Source: Monarcha castaneiventris obscurior
Taxonomy: Eukaryota > Chordata > Aves > Passeriformes > Monarchidae
Assembly (NCBI GenBank): GCA_026261815.1
Contig: JAMPIT010000541.1
Span: 1,488,001 to 1,552,000 of the forward strand
Direction: 5' to 3'
DNA: 64,000 nt
Position numbers and translations under genes: made by a program
The notes under the pieces: generated by a model
What the model was told of the DNA's origin: nothing
Database searches by the model: none
What the model saw: only the letters and a program-made list of their open reading frames with translations
In this document: positions 11,801 to 25,919 of the stretch, piece after piece
How positions within the stretch are numbered: position 1 is the stretch's first letter
Layout: every line of letters starts with the position of its first letter

Positions 11801-14800
11801 AGAATGACTTCATTTTGTCCAGATAATGATAAATGTTCCTCTTCACATGAAGTCCTACCTTATTCCAGAAAGGAAAATTGAAGTTTGGTGGCTGTAATTT
11901 AAAGGGAAACGGAGCACCAGTGACAGGCAGCTCCAGATACCACTTGGCTGGAAATACAGGAGCAGTATCAATCACACCATTCCAAAAGCCACTGACTCTT
12001 CCCTTCAGTGGACAGCTAAAAGCAGAAGAAAGGGAGAGAGAGACCAAAGAAACCGAGGCTGTTGATAAACTGAAGAAAATTTCTCAAGACCTCAAGAAAT
12101 TTACAGGTTTTTCATCATCTGAATCAAAGGTTCTGTCTGGTCAAGAGGCGATTCCAGGGAGAGGGCAGGGTTTTATTACAGGAGTATGCCCACACATGGG
12201 ATTTTCTTCCTATTCTTCAAACTCACTCTGCTAGAAGTAGTTTGCAATATTAGCCAAGTCCTTTTAACACACAGTGCCCATAAACACTGGGTTTGCTCCT
12301 GAATTCCTGGAGGATATTTTCATGTTGCCCCCGCCTAGTGCTGCCTTTTGCATCCTGACAAAAGGTAACGTTGAGGGGAGACCTGAAGGCTGATGGCCCA
12401 CACATGACTGAAATCAGGGAAATCACCCATCACTTCAACGTTGTGTCTCCTGTGGAAGCCTCTGAGGGTGGCAACACCTTTGTGAGACCACCCTGACTGC
12501 ACGTGGTCTCTGCAGAATCTTCACCACTTCGGTCTTCAGAGCCTGTAGATTAACAAATGGCACAGGTGGGAAGCACAAATAAAAACCAGGTATGTTATGG
12601 GAGAAGAACAAATCAAAGAGACCACTATCCCAGGGAGGATCTGGCTGAAAGAAGACAAAGGGCCATGCTGAGAACTAGAACCACTAAATTAATGTGAGAA
12701 TTCAGTTATACCTAAGAAATATGATTAAGTCTCCCTGGGAAAGGTATAATGCACAAGCAGGGGCCATCAGCCTCAGGGAACCCGACAATTCCCAGCTCTC
12801 AAATGTCTGCCTTTAGCAAAGCCTGCAGAAGGAGCTGGATAGTGAATGCTACCTACCCCTTGGCCAGGAGCTAGCCCACCACTCTCTCTCTCCCACTGGT
12901 GTGTTTAAAGGCAAATCTGTGTTCTCACACATCATAAGTCTATTTTTCCACTGGAATTGTCTTTAAAAATAATAGCAGGAATAGTGGGAACAAACACCAA
13001 CAAGAGGCAGGGAAAGGATTTACTCCTCGTTGCATTAATTCCTTCACTAATAAACCATAACTGCAAATTCAGTTACTCTTAATAGCAAAATTAGGTTCTT
13101 ACCTGTTACTTTTTGCCATTCACATGACCTTTAGTCATTGGAACTGGAATTGACTTGTGTGGGTGTAGTTTGGTATGAGAATTGAAGGCTCTCATAATTC
13201 TCAAACACACCTACATTGATGTAAGAGCTGCTTAGCGTTTCAATGGAAAAAAAGAAAAGATAAGTAAATCTTGATAATGTAAATAGTGTTCAAGCTTTAG
13301 AGATCATTTCCTGAATAAGCAGAGTAGGCTGGGTCAGGGGGGCGGGAGGGAAGACTTAGAACAGATTTGCTATCAGGATTTCACAAAGCAGTTGAAAAAT
13401 ATGAACAGATTGACAAAATTGTTTATTTCATCCAAACTGAGGATGCTGTCATGATCAAAATGGAGATCAACTGATCCATCCTGTCATGACCTGTGACAGT
13501 GCTTGGAACTGATCATGGAAACAGTCCAACTCTTTCTTTCTGTTTCAACACAATATAAACTGGATTATAATATGATATTCTTTTCCTGAACATTCTCAAA
13601 AGTCTCACCACCTCCTATTACTCACTCCCAAACCAACAGGATTTTGCATTTATCATCAGAGAGAGGTGTGATTTTTCTCAAGCTTTCCTTAGTGAGACTT
13701 CTTTGTTGTCACAGGCTGAGAGCTCACACTTAGACTGCTCGAGGTCTCCCCGACAGACCTGAGTTAGCACAGGAGCTCTGGAGCACTTCTCCATCCATAT
13801 AATTTCCCCATTACGAGGGATAGTTTAATATGTGCCTTTAAATCAGGCTCAGAGAAGCTTTTTGTTGCTGTTGATGTTGGTTTTGGCTGGGTATTTTGTT
13901 AAAATTAACCTCACAAAGATAATGCTATATCAGTAGGCTCCACTGATGCCAATTGCAATGAAGTGAACCCTACTAACTTTTCACATTGGGAAACTGGGAA
14001 AAACCTTTCTTTATATGATTTGGGGTTTTTTGGCAGTGAAATCCGAAGGGAAAAAAAAGTCAACAATCAACTTGATCCAAATCTCATTTTCTTCCCGTTC
14101 CTGCTATTGAAATGAGAAAGGATCTCCCCACCCTACCCATATACAAACTTAAAACTGAAAATAGAAATAACACATTTTCACTCTTCCCTCCGGTGCCCAT
14201 GTATGATAAAAGATTTTGGAGATGACCTGGATGACCCCCAGAGAAGGTTTCATTCATTAAGCAGGTGGCCAGCACATATTCAGGTCCCTCATTTGTGTGA
14301 AGGTTTGAATCCACACTTCCCACCTGAATATCCCAAGTTACATGAGCCACTTTTTTTTCTAGGAGAGCAAACCACAGTACCACTGAAGGGTTCAAACTCC
14401 TCATCTGAATTTGGGCCCGTGGCCTCCTCATTGCTTCATTCAGCCCAAGCTCTAGCTCAGAGCAAGACTCACAGGGAGGGATTAGAGAATCACAGCTGCT
14501 TTCTTAATGAGATTTCATCTCCCTAATGCCGTGGCTTGTTTTCATCCCACCAGTTCCCCAACCTTCCAAAGAGTCCCCAAAACAAAACAGGCTTGGACAA
14601 GGTAAAGAGGACAAATAATAACTTAGACATCTGAATAACTTGGGCATCTACATTTCATTTTCAAAAGCCAGTTGGACTGTAAGTGAAGTGAGCAGTGTGC
14701 AGAAGGAACTTCTCAGACTGAAAAAGGAACTGTTGTTGCCAGCAGGGAGGAGCACACCATGTGTCTAACACTACCCTGTGGTGATTCCTCTTCCTATATT

Positions 14801-16869
14801 TCCTTTGCAGTCAATGGACAGAGCACGGTTTTTCCCAAGATCAACACAGAGCACCTTGGTGAGGTGGGCAAAAGACCACTTCTCTTCTGTGTTTTTGAAA
14901 ACTACTACTTTTTCACTTTAAAACCTTAAAAATGCTCACTAGATCACCCCAACCTTCCTCATTCATTAGCAAAATACCTCTTTTTATTTACACTTTGCTT
15001 ATTCTCTTTAATGTTTGAGCATCCCCTTTAAGACTTTTACATCCAGCAACAAAATCGTGAAGCAAAATGCTGAAGGCTTTGGGTTTGGCCTGTGTAGACG
15101 TCAACTGTCCTCAGCTTTAAGGAGGAATCTGTCATAACAATGCACACAAGTGGCAAATAAAATTTATCAGCAATGATTAGACATTTCTGGAATGCTGTAA
15201 CACTTTTCCGTATTAGTGTCCATCCTGAGGTGCAGTGGATTATCTATAGAGAGCCTGCATAATCTTTTTGAGATGAGAAATGTGCTCACAAATCAGCGTG
15301 TTGGCTGCACTTCCTGCTACTGACACCAGATTTTGAATAAGAGATCTTGGTAACAGAGTAAACACACAGCAGCTTTCTCACAGAGACTCGGGTTCAAGCT
15401 CTTTCTCAACAGCAAGGAAAACCAAATGTGATCTCCTCCATCCCAGTCAGCACAAGTTATTTATCGTCACTGACCCATCACAGACTCAGTGCAGCAGCCA
15501 GCACTTGTCTGGCAGGAAAAACCTTGGTCTGGAGTAACTGGAGACTTGCCTGTCAGCAAGAGAATCACAAACCCTGCCTGTTACACCAGCATGGTCTCTT
15601 TTTCAGAGCATCAGTGCCATTGATGATATTGATAAAAGTATATGGAAGTCAAAATTATCAAAACAGAGCCGCCTGGAAAACAGGAAAGGTTTTTTTTTTT
15701 TTCCCACTATAGAAAATAAGGCATTTCTACTCACAAAGTAAAACTAACATTTCAGACACCGTGGAAACAGTCCTTGGAACAGAGATCTGGGACAGACCTT
15801 CACACACTGCGATCTCCATGCCTGGCTAGGGAAGGTGATGCAGGGATCCAAGGATCACTGTGTGTCTTTGGAAATGACACCTCCTGAGCAGTCTCACCCC
15901 TATGGGGGTAGTGAGATGAGACTCAGCAAAACCTTTAACTCTTTTACAGCACTTACAGTGGTTGAATGCAGGGCTCCCAATACTTCAGTTTACAAGATTC
16001 TGTTCTTCAACAAAACTGAAAATGCATTTCTCTTTGAAATAATTCCTTTTCCCAAAGCCTAACAGAAGAAACAGTTCCAACAACAAAAAACTTCAGTTTA
16101 ATTGCTTCACCAACTTAGGAGAGTTGCAATTTCCATTTCAAGCCTGTCACTGGTGCTGCAAAAGCAGATCCCAAGGAGAAACACCTTTATAAATCAATGG
16201 CTAAATGCTTCCACGAGATTTATTCCCCAGCCTTATCTTAAACGGGTAACGTGTGACTGGCAACACTAAGGAAAGAATTCTAGCTATTGTCCTCAGGCAG
16301 GCACTCTTCTGGCAGCTACAAAATAAATTTAGCCTAACCATAAACTCCAGTAACTATCAGGAATATGCATTATCTCTGCTGAAAATGTAGTGTTGCTCTG
16401 CAAATTTATTAATGAGCAGACATTTTCAATCCTAACTGTCCAGGCTTCAGAGAAGTAAAAGGGAGTTTATAGGCATAAAAAGCAGGAAAAAAACAATCTG
16501 ACTTCATCTGCTGGGCTTTTATCAAATGTATATAGCCAAAGAGCTTTAGAAAAGCTGGAAATTACTGTTTTCACCTTCTTTGCTTGGATAGCTATCAAAC
16601 ATTTTTTATTTTTAGCATCAAAGTAGCTGAACGGACATTGTTAGAAAGAATGGTCTCCCTCTCTTGGCTCATGTAATAAACTTCAGGGAGGGGGCTTAAC
16701 TATAGAGACTGCTTGAGAAAATGGGTTTTTAAATTCCCAATCCAGTTTAGCAAACTAAGTGTCTTTTTTGTTCATCAAAGCTCATGGAATTATTTACTTG
16801 TACAATATGTTTTCACATTTATGATTTGGTTCCTGTGGCTGTAATCAGAGGAGCATAGTGGCAGTGTCT
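5881..16869. other. Noncoding DNA, no gene recognised
   Basis: About 11 kb without any recognisable exon. 6990-7240 and 9110-9330 have the motif-dense texture of possible conserved elements. An unassigned 158-codon frame lies at 11310-11786. AT-rich alternating sequence occurs at 7748-7775. Confidence 0.65.
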
Positions 16870-16985
16870 CCTAAGAACATAAACACCCATCTGTGCCAGA
16901 CCAAAGCCATAAGCAGCCCCATATCCATTGTCACTGGAGGATTGACCAAGGAGCATCAAAACCAGGGCATGGAGAAAGTGGTATT
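16870..16985 (+). repeat. Ancient amniote interspersed repeat, copy 2
   Basis: The run cctaagaacataaacaccca and then tctgtgccagaccaaagcc match the start of the same amniote repeat ('aagaacataagaacggccatactgggtcagaccaa'). It is followed by ccccatatccattgtcactg, equivalent to 'gcccagtatcctgtcttctgacagtgg'. This copy preserves the 5' block missing at 5795, and both lie in the same orientation. Confidence 0.58.
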
Positions 16986-18389
16986 TTTTATTTGCACCCT
17001 GGTTTCCTCTCAGTTTCTGGAAATTAATGATGCAGAGACTTCCTGACTCAGATGCTACTCTGGATTACTGTGCTCAATAGCTCTTTCATGGCATTGTGTT
17101 GCTGATAAGGAGGCTGTGATTGATGCTCACTTGGTGCTCTGTGAGGCCTCTTTGGCCGTGCCCTTCTTGCCACCTCCAGCTCCTTCCTTGAATCCTGGAT
17201 TGGCATCTGAGGCAATAAAGCAGCATTTTCCAGAGATATTGATCTGTGAAGAGCAGATCAACAGCCTGATTGTTACAAAGCTGTTTGCAGAAACCCATTA
17301 CAGGTGATTTATTCTTTTACAGCACTGGCTAGAAATCACATATGCACACGCTTCTTCAGGCACTGAGTGATCTGGGCTGAGACCTCAAAATTAGGGGCAA
17401 AACTCAGGCTCTGCACTCTCTATGTGTGGACTGTGCAGATCCTACAGAATTTTCTGCCCAAATAAATTCTTGCACCTGCCAGCAATGAAATATAATGACT
17501 CAGGCCACTGTGCCCTGAAGTCATCTATTCCTTGTATCGCCAGCACAGCGGCGCCTCTGGCGTAGCCTCGTTTGTAACTGGTTGGGGAACTCCTGTGCCT
17601 TCTTTTGCCACAGGATTTCCTAAAGTTATCCCCTGTGATCAGCCAAAGCAGGAGGGTGATAGTGCCTAATGTCAGATGCACTTCTGCGTGTTACTTTTCT
17701 CTGCTTTCTCACAAGCAGTCTCGTAAAAAAAGAAAGAATAATCCAGCTTTGGGCAAGTTTCACAAGCTTCAAACAAAAGACAATATTAGAAGCAGAAGCC
17801 TCAATACTACTTAACAATTACATTGTTAATCTTCATATAATACAAACATTAAATAATTAATCTCAGTGGCTGAAATTCAGCCCCCACAAAACTCTGATGA
17901 CTTCTGTGGATATTTGCCAGGGAGAAATTTAGCCTGCAATTTTTCTCATCTTTCCTGTTGGCAATCCTGGGAGCATTTTGTAGTTCCCACCCTGTCAGTG
18001 GCACACCTTTTGGCAGGAGTGAATTCCGTGATGTGCCTGATGCTGCACTGCCCCTCACAGCAGCCATGTAGCCCCAGTAATTTCCTGGGTACAACCAGTG
18101 GCATCCATTTGGCCCAAGGGAAGAATGAACCTACTGGGAAAACAAGAATAAACCTCTTCCAGCTTTCTCAGTTCTACCTTAAAGTTTAGAAACTTCTGCA
18201 ATTCCTAATTCCCATTTCTCTGGAAGTGAAACACAAACAACTATTTTGCCTCATTTCTTCCATTTCAGCAGCTCCCTCTTTTTAAATGTCACAGAATCAA
18301 TGTCACTCATATAAGAAATTTTAAAGCAGAACTTAGAAAATGCTTTCTTTTAATGCCCAAACCTGCAGCAAATATAAACCTTTGTAAAT

Positions 18390-18660
18390 GCAACCTAATT
18401 TGCTAACATGCAGTGCTAATTTGATTACTCCAGATAAAGGTTTTAGTGGGACCAATTGGCGCTTGCTGCAGTGTGAAACTAGAAGGATAATTTGCTAAGA
18501 GAAAAGTGCAAGCTCTCTTTGGCACCCTGAAATGTGTTCGGTTGGTTTTGTGCTTTTGCATTTGAGTGAGTACTCCAGCACAAATTGGGCACAATTAGCA
18601 GCACATTTAAAAAAATACAGCTCAGTTCTGGTGCTAATTTGTCCCTGCAATAACACCAAT
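18390..18660. promoter_or_regulatory. Candidate conserved noncoding element
   Basis: Recurrent GCTAATTT/GATTA-type homeodomain cores occur here, with agataaagg (GATA-like) at 18432-18440, a palindromic CCAATTGG at 18452-18459 and a repeated caattagc/ctaattt pattern. No repeat or open frame of interest is visible. Conservation was not tested. Confidence 0.22.
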
Positions 18661-19055
18661 TTCCCCTGTATTTACACTCAGTAAGCGTACAGAGGCTAAC
18701 ACAGAGGAAAGCTTTGGACAATTCCCATTTGTATAGCACAGAGCAAATAATTCTTTGTGCCCTATGTGAAATGAGTCGAATATCTCAGCCCACTTTCCAG
18801 AGAACATGTGTCTACATCACAAAATCTGCCACCACAAGTTGGCACTAATTGGCAGTCTCAGCAAAGTGGCAAAGGAATGAATGGCCCCTGGATACCGAAC
18901 TAACATTTTTCCCCTACAGGTGGTCTTTTCAAGTCGGAATTGAGACGTACATTGTTTAGGCAAGGTGAAGTTTGTACTGCTGGTACATGTTTTGTTGATT
19001 CATAGAAGATTTCAGTGTATAGCGAGCGTTTTCATGAGCGTTACATTCATGCTAT

Positions 19056-19129
19056 TAAAAAAAATAAACAAAAACCTTAAATTGTATTTTAAAAAAAACC
19101 CACCAAAAAAAAAACCCAACAAAACAAAT
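19056..19129. repeat. A-rich low-complexity tract
   Basis: Three A-runs are separated by short C-containing spacers (aaaataaac, aaaaccc, aaaacccaac). The plus strand is almost free of G across about 70 bases. Confidence 0.8.
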
Positions 19130-21642
19130 TCCAGCTGTCCCTATTTTCCCCTACTTTGTCCTCTCAAAATCCTCAGTATGTTCAAAGGCACGACCAAGTC
19201 TTTTCAGTTCTCGTCAGCATGTATTGATGAAACAGCTCCCTTAGATCTGATACCAAACCAAGAGATTAGGATGCCAGCTGCTTTTATCAGGGCCCTGACT
19301 CTGCAGACTTCATTCACATATAGCCCCATTTGGGCCATTTTCTAGTCCAAAACTCAGTGATACCAGTGGGAAGTCCCTAAAACTCCAGTAAGCTTTAGAA
19401 AAAGTCCTTTGCTGAGAGGGGTGTTAAGGAGTTCAATCTGCATAGTCCTGCGTCCCCGAAAGAAATATCATAGAGGCTTTGATTATGGAGCATAATTATG
19501 GTTACATGGAAAGAAATCAGCTGTTAAAGAGGCTCTTCAGAATGACTGAAAATTACACCCAGATAGAGCAAAAGCAGAAAAAAGTTACTTTTTTCCTTTT
19601 TCAACTAAGGAAAATGCTTCCAAAGTAAACTCAGAAGTCCCTGTATGTTGCCATCATCAGATCAAGATAAAATATTTGTTCAGAAGATGTGCTTCAGTTA
19701 TCCTCGAGGACTCTGTAACATTTATGATTTTTTTTAATATAATCTCAAACTAGGTGATCTAATTTCATTATCTGTACTATAAATATCTCACACATTTTTA
19801 GATGTGCTTTCACAAATCACCATTGTGCTCAATATGATGAACTGATTTGTTTAGCAGCACTCCCTGTTTGAGAGAAGAGAGGGTTCCTTCTCCCCTTCTG
19901 ATTCAGCCACAGGCCCTCATAACAGGGCAGGTAACAAGCATAGATCAGTGGTTGTGGGTTTCAATCAGCAAAGTCCTTGTCAGGAACTGGACTGAAACTC
20001 TCTGCCTCACCTCCCAGGCTGGCACACAGCACATGGACACAGCCTTTCAGTACTAACAGCTCAGCCACAGGTAGGAATAAGCCAATTCTTATCTTGCACC
20101 GATGGCAGAGGAAAATGGAGTGTTACTCCTGTGGGAAGGGATCTTTTCCTGCCACTATTCATAAGCACACAAAGCCCCCTGGGCTCTGCCAGTCCTCCCC
20201 CATTCAGGCATTCAAAGTGAGCAGGAGTCAGGATTAGCAATCTGTAAATTACAGCAGATAAAATCCTGCAGGGCGCTGGCTCTGCACCTTCTGAGCTTGA
20301 GTCTCAGGTGCTGCATCTTGATCTCTGCTTGCAGCTTGTCCACCCAAAGGGCTGAACACACCAGTCCTTTTGCTGAAATAACCTCCAGGCTAGTTTTAAA
20401 TGCTGCCAAAGAGAAGTTATCGTAAATTTATGAATAATCATCCAACAAACAAAAGGGTGTTTCTGCGCGTCTCTTGAGAACAACTTTTCAGATTATCCAA
20501 AATGGTTTTTAAACTGTGTGGGGTTTTATAGGATGTAAAAGGGGAATTCTTTATAGGGTTTTTGTGTTGTGTACTTACCTTACAAGGGTACAATTTGACA
20601 CTATCAAATAATTATCTCAGAAAAACTTTGACCTGTAACTCTCCCACAGCTTGAATCAAGGGGTTTTTTTTATCCAAGTTAGGTAGAGAGATTGGAAGAA
20701 AACAATACTTGGTTGTTTTCATTCCACTTTATCTCTACCCCATAGGTCCAGAAATGGAAGAATCCCCTCTGGAAAGGCAACAGTGATCCTGGTGAAACAA
20801 CACATTTGGCACACCGGCCTTTTGCTCCACATTTTGAAGGAGGACAGAGTTACCTGCTGCAGGTGCTAAATATTGCTGTTGTTATTGCTCTTGGGCCCAA
20901 GTCCCAGGGAGCCCTGCTTGGCAATTAATTGGACTGGTGAAAGTCTAAACCCTGGTTATCCTCAGGCTGGTATGAAAGGAGCAGCAAAAGGAGGAACCAA
21001 AACAAATACCAGCTTGGAGAGAGAACAGAGCCTAAGAATGGAGTGGGAAATTCAGTGCCATGGAGCCAGAGGAGGTCCAGCTTTGTGGCTTTGCAGGGCT
21101 GCTCCAGCTGCTACTGTGCACTGACTTCTCCGACCCTGCCAAATGAACTTCCCTCCTTCTTAACATTTAATTCCAAAGATCAACACAGGACTGAATGAAG
21201 GTTATGTTTTGTAATGAGTCAGTCCTGCCTGTGTTCTTCCCCTAGGCCCTACCTGTCTTCTAAACAAGCCAGATATTAGACATGGTAGCAGGCTCTGCTG
21301 ACTGATGGGAGTGTTGAAATTAGAGCTTTGCTTGCTGCTACCACTTGGATTTGTTTTACACAATTGGGAAAAATTTCACTAAATACCTTTGGACTGCAGG
21401 TCAGGCTGGTTAGCAGCAGTTCTTTATTTCTGTCCTGTGAGAAGTTCTGGCTGAACAAGAAACTCACAGTAGGGATCAGTTGGCTGATATGGGCAACCAA
21501 GTTGCATTTGCTGCTTTCACTTAATTTGTCCCAAGCTATTTAGAAACTAATTCAGTCCCAGGAGTTTTATATTTTACAGCAAGCCAGGAAAGTTGTCTAC
21601 AGTTTGTTTGTTGATGATCAAGGAAATTTCTTATTTAAAATG

Positions 21643-21685
21643 GAAAAAAAAAACAAAAAAAACAACACTAAACTAAAAGAAAAGC
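21643..21685. repeat. A-rich low-complexity tract
   Basis: A-runs of 10 and 8 are separated by single C bases, then an A/C-rich and A/G-rich tail. Confidence 0.75.
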
Positions 21686-22003
21686 AAGATTTTAAGGTGA
21701 CAGGTGGTACCTGCTCTCCTAGCTGTGACTGACTTCCATTAAAAAGAAAGAAAATTACTTTAAGAGCTGAAAAACAAGCCTGAGGAATCCTCCCTTATTT
21801 CACATGAAAATCCTAGGTGTTGGGCACGGTGAAGACATATTACCATAAATCAAAGCTAATGCCATGAGCCAGATGGTTCAAATTTGTGTACTAAGTGTTA
21901 GGCACTAACAGAGCACAACAGTCTGTTGTCTTTCCACGGGAGGGTTCTCAGTTTTGAGCAGCTAATTAGCCTAAAATTAATTAGGGCCAATCTGAACATT
22001 TTT

Positions 22004-22035
<32 letters not shown>

Positions 22036-22036
22036 A
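22004..22036. repeat. (AC)n followed by a 23-base A-run
   Basis: About five AC units run into an uninterrupted A-tract at 22014-22036. There is no recognisable retroposed element upstream, so it is treated as a simple repeat. Confidence 0.88.
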
Positions 22037-22170
22037 TTGAATGTATGCAGAAACAGGCCAAAACCCCTGTCTGACTAGAGCAGCAATGGCACTGGGAACA
22101 GGCAGGAGGAAATTGTGTGAGGGAACAGAACGGAAAAGAGCCCGCACAGACAACTGCCACAGGCAGGTTA

Positions 22171-22197
22171 AGAGAAAGAAAGAAAGAAGAAAGAAAA
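22171..22197. repeat. (AAAG)n purine tract
   Basis: Short imperfect run of GAAA units, about 135 bases downstream of the A-tract at 22014. Confidence 0.8.
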
Positions 22198-22583
22198 TAA
22201 ATCTTTCAAGAGAAACAGTCCATCTCCAAAGTTTGCTTGGGAAGCTGCTGCACCGAGGGTCAGCTTGTCACAGACTTGGTCCAGATGGTTGGAATAAATA
22301 TTTTACAGGTGCCATACTTTACATGATGCTTGTGTTTAACCTGGCCTGCCTTTGTGGCTGTCCTTTACAGACTTAGACAGGGACAGCCAACTCATGGATC
22401 CCAAAGGAGATGGCAAAGCACAAAGCCCTGCTAGGAAGCTGGCAGTTCTGCTCCAGAGCAGCATCCCCTGGGAACTTTGCTGTAAAAATGCTGACACCTA
22501 CCCCATTAGCCAGCAGACTTTCTGGATGACACAGATACCAAATCCCACCCCATTTCCACTTCCTTCAGGCACACATGGCTTTA

Positions 22584-22600
22584 TTTTTTTTTTTTTTTTT
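22584..22600. repeat. T-run (17) followed by CAG
   Basis: An uninterrupted T-tract directly followed by cag resembles a splice-acceptor polypyrimidine tract, but no open, recognisable exon follows. It is therefore listed as a simple repeat. Confidence 0.75.
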
Positions 22601-23127
22601 CAGATTGGAGCCTCAGCTCTTAAATAACACACAAGCCAAAAAGTCCTGTTAAATGCAGAATTATATTTTGGTTCTTTTTTTCTCCCAGTGAGCAAGCTTC
22701 ATACACTCAGATGTGCTAGGCACTTTGGCAGGGCTGAGATCAGGGGCACTGCAATAATGTTTAATCCCATTACTAATGCTTATTTTAGAATCTGCTTGTC
22801 CTTAAAGACATGATAGTGATCTTAATTATTGTCTCCAACATGTATTTGCCTGAAATAATTATTATACTTCATTCCTATAGAGACAATGAGATAAAACTCT
22901 AATTTCGTTTTATTGGCCCTTCTATCCATCAAGAAATTAGTTTCTTGTGAAAGCTTTGAAGTAGTCCCCTTCACGGATTAAACTCCTTGAAAGTACAAGA
23001 ACAGAAGGGCGGGGTGTGGGGGAATTGAAATAATTTACATACCAGCAGACATGTAATGGGAATCAACAATGCAACCAGACCTACATGATGGTTGAGAGGA
23101 AAACGTTGAGACATGCTATTCAACATT

Positions 23128-23143
23128 AAAAAAAAAAAAAAAA
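23128..23143. repeat. A-run (16)
   Basis: An uninterrupted A-tract in otherwise unique sequence. Confidence 0.85.
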
Positions 23144-23240
23144 GGTCTGGTTAGCTGCAGCTTTTAGCTCAGGAGACAGCCAAGGGCTGCACTCAGGCAG
23201 AGGAAGCAAGCAGCAGAGAGGAGCTTCCCTAATCATATTT

Positions 23241-23290
23241 AAAAAAAAAATAAAACAACAAAAACCCAAACCCAACAACCCCCCAAAACA
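23241..23290. repeat. A/C-rich low-complexity tract
   Basis: A ten-base A-run is followed by irregular AAC and CCCAAA-type units, with no G and only one T across about 50 bases. Confidence 0.8.
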
Positions 23291-25919
23291 CCCATTACTG
23301 GATAAAAGAACATCAGATGCTTAACTGTCACTTGGCTGTCTGCCAGGCAGGCTCCTAGCACCACTGTCAATATTACACAATGTGTAGGAATAAATAGCAC
23401 ATGCTCTGTCAGAGCAGTGCCTAAGATTTGGTGTTAGATCTAGCCAAGATGTTCACTCCCCAAAATACGAAAATTCTTGTGCTCTGAATTTCGTTACGAA
23501 CAAAATTTCAGCCACCTTTTTTTCAGAAGTCAAGGTTGCAAACCTGACTGCTGAGATTGTTCCTGAGTTTACTTCCAAACAAATACAGGCCAACTCTTAT
23601 TTTTGGTAAACGTCAAACAAGATAAAAAAAGAAAACCTATCCATGAAAGGGAAAACTTTGAGTACAAGAATTATTATTGTATGCAAGGATAGATTCCACG
23701 CAATCCTCCAAGCTGTCTCCTGGGATTGAAGGAACAGTTTGGGCTGGTCCTGTAACATCTTCTGGAGAGCCAGTGCTTTCCCACAGAAGACAATGGTATC
23801 CTACATTTTTAGGAACTTGATTGCAATGGGTGCTCAGCATCCTGCCCTGGAGCTGACAGAGCAATTACACATGCTCTGAAATTCAAGTTTAGGAGTTATT
23901 CAATTGATCTAAACTTTAATCGTGCCTTTAACTCTTGATTCTAACTGCAACCAGGAGTGCTGAGGGCCCTGCTGATCAGAAGCTGTATGGTTAGGATGCT
24001 TTAAATATAGATTAGCACACCTTCAAAGAAAGAAATGTAAGGATGTAAAGAACCTGCCCCAAACCTTAGCATGTTCAGGATAAAGGTTTTGCAGTTCTGG
24101 GCTGTATCCAGCACATGTGATATTCAAAGCAACCCTTCCTAGCCACCTGCCCATCATGGATGTAGCTATAAAACACTCATTTTCTTTTCCATATGCTGCA
24201 TATTTAAATTTCTGCTTAATATCCACACAAACAGCTGTCATTTTTTTCAAGGCTCAGAGGTGGAGACACAAGGACCGTGCGTTACCTCTTCCTCCACACA
24301 GACTCTTGCTCTTTCTGCCTTCTGGCCTTAATGATCCCAAAATAAAGATCTCTCTGTCTGACAGCAAGCGGCTGCTCTTTTTAGGGAGCCTTCCCACTGC
24401 ATTGCAGCCCTGATACTACTGTGCTGCAAGAAAAGTATATTCATTTCTTCCCAACACAACCTAGAAAGCCAAAACAGTGGGAAACCTCCTACTTGGTACC
24501 ATGCCAAAGAAAGTTTTTGAAGAGAAAAATGGTGGTGTACAGACAATGGCACAGAAAAATCGTCAGAAAAATCCTATATGTGATTAGATTATCACAAGAA
24601 ATGCAAGGCAAATGGTAATCACATGTATGTCACCAGTGCTAAATATAAATGTGTCAGGGGCCTCCCATATGGAGAAAGTCCAGCTGATATTGATAAGATT
24701 TTACGCTTCAGTTGATGACTGAAAGGTTTCAGTGCAGCTTTAAGGTATGTGCTGACACCTCCATGGCAGTTTTTGTAAGGAAAGGTTCGTATCCTTCATG
24801 AAAAGAATCTTAACCATGCAGATGGCAGAAGCTCAGGGTTCCATGCCCCACAGGTTTTACAGCCCTGGGAATGTTGTGCAGCAATTTTCTAAGCTGGCAT
24901 TTTGCAGATCCCAAAGTTGCACACACAAGAGGAACATACAGTCCTCTGAAACTATCCAGTTCTTAAAAGTAAAGCATATGATAATAGAACTTCCTCTTTG
25001 CTGATTAATGTTCTTTAAAGCTCTCAGCACTGTTAATCATGTGATTTAAAAGTACTGTTTCTGTTGCTGTGTGAAGAGCAAAGGCTGACTTGTTTTTCAG
25101 CTCTGTGCCATTGATGGCTTTTATAATATCAATGCATAAAAAAATCACATCATTGCATTTAGGGAGAAAACCCAGCAATGCTGCTCAGGTGACAGAGGGG
25201 CCACGCTGGCTGTCTGCCAGGGTTCTGCCAGATCCACCATGGGCTGTGACTTCCTAGAGAAGCACTTGTGTCATCTTGCTAGGAAGTAACAAGTCATGCA
25301 GAATCCCATTCTCTATAATGTGGTTTCAGAAGAAGTGCCAAAATTGTTAAATTGATCGAACAATAGACAGAAAGAAGCAGAATTACATCAGGCACATTTC
25401 AAATCCCTCTGCAATCGCTGTTGGCAGCAGGCTTGCAGCTACAAGAGACTTTTGTCCTTACCAACATTCAGGGGCTTCAAATCTTAAGAAAAAAAGGGCA
25501 GAACCAGGGGATAAAACTTAGAAGGACCCATGGGACCAGAGCTGGTATCTTCCTTCCCTCAAATGATTGTGCTCACCTCTAAATTGTGAAGCAAGGGCTC
25601 TGGGAGATGTCAGCTATAAAAAGAAGCCTGTCTCCATAGTTTGAGGAGACTCTTCCGCCCATGCTGTTGGGTCTCCACCTGTGCCATGTTCCCAGGAGAA
25701 CTAAACTTCCCCCAGCATTTCAGCCACAGCCAATCACAGCCGGGCTCCTTTGCCCAAACTGCAGCTCGTGTGTGCAGGTGCACCCTTGATCTGCTGTCCT
25801 GGATTGGGATGATGAACCTCTGCCATGGTTTAGGTGTAATGGAAGGGAGGAAAAACAGGCACCTTAAACATCCCACTAAAACTAACACAGGACTTTCTTG
25901 GTACATGCCACCTCCCTTC

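Noticed and set aside
14270..14400. Possible SINE with a tRNA-like B box (ggtttgaatcc) near 14300
   Set aside because: The B-box-like word is followed by no consistent SINE body and no A box is visible at the right distance upstream.
17866..17912. gctgaaattcagcccccac-type sequence resembling an old amniote repeat
   Set aside because: Too short and too diverged to separate from chance.
22584..22630. T17 followed by CAG as a splice acceptor
   Set aside because: No donor with an open, family-like exon follows within a normal exon length.
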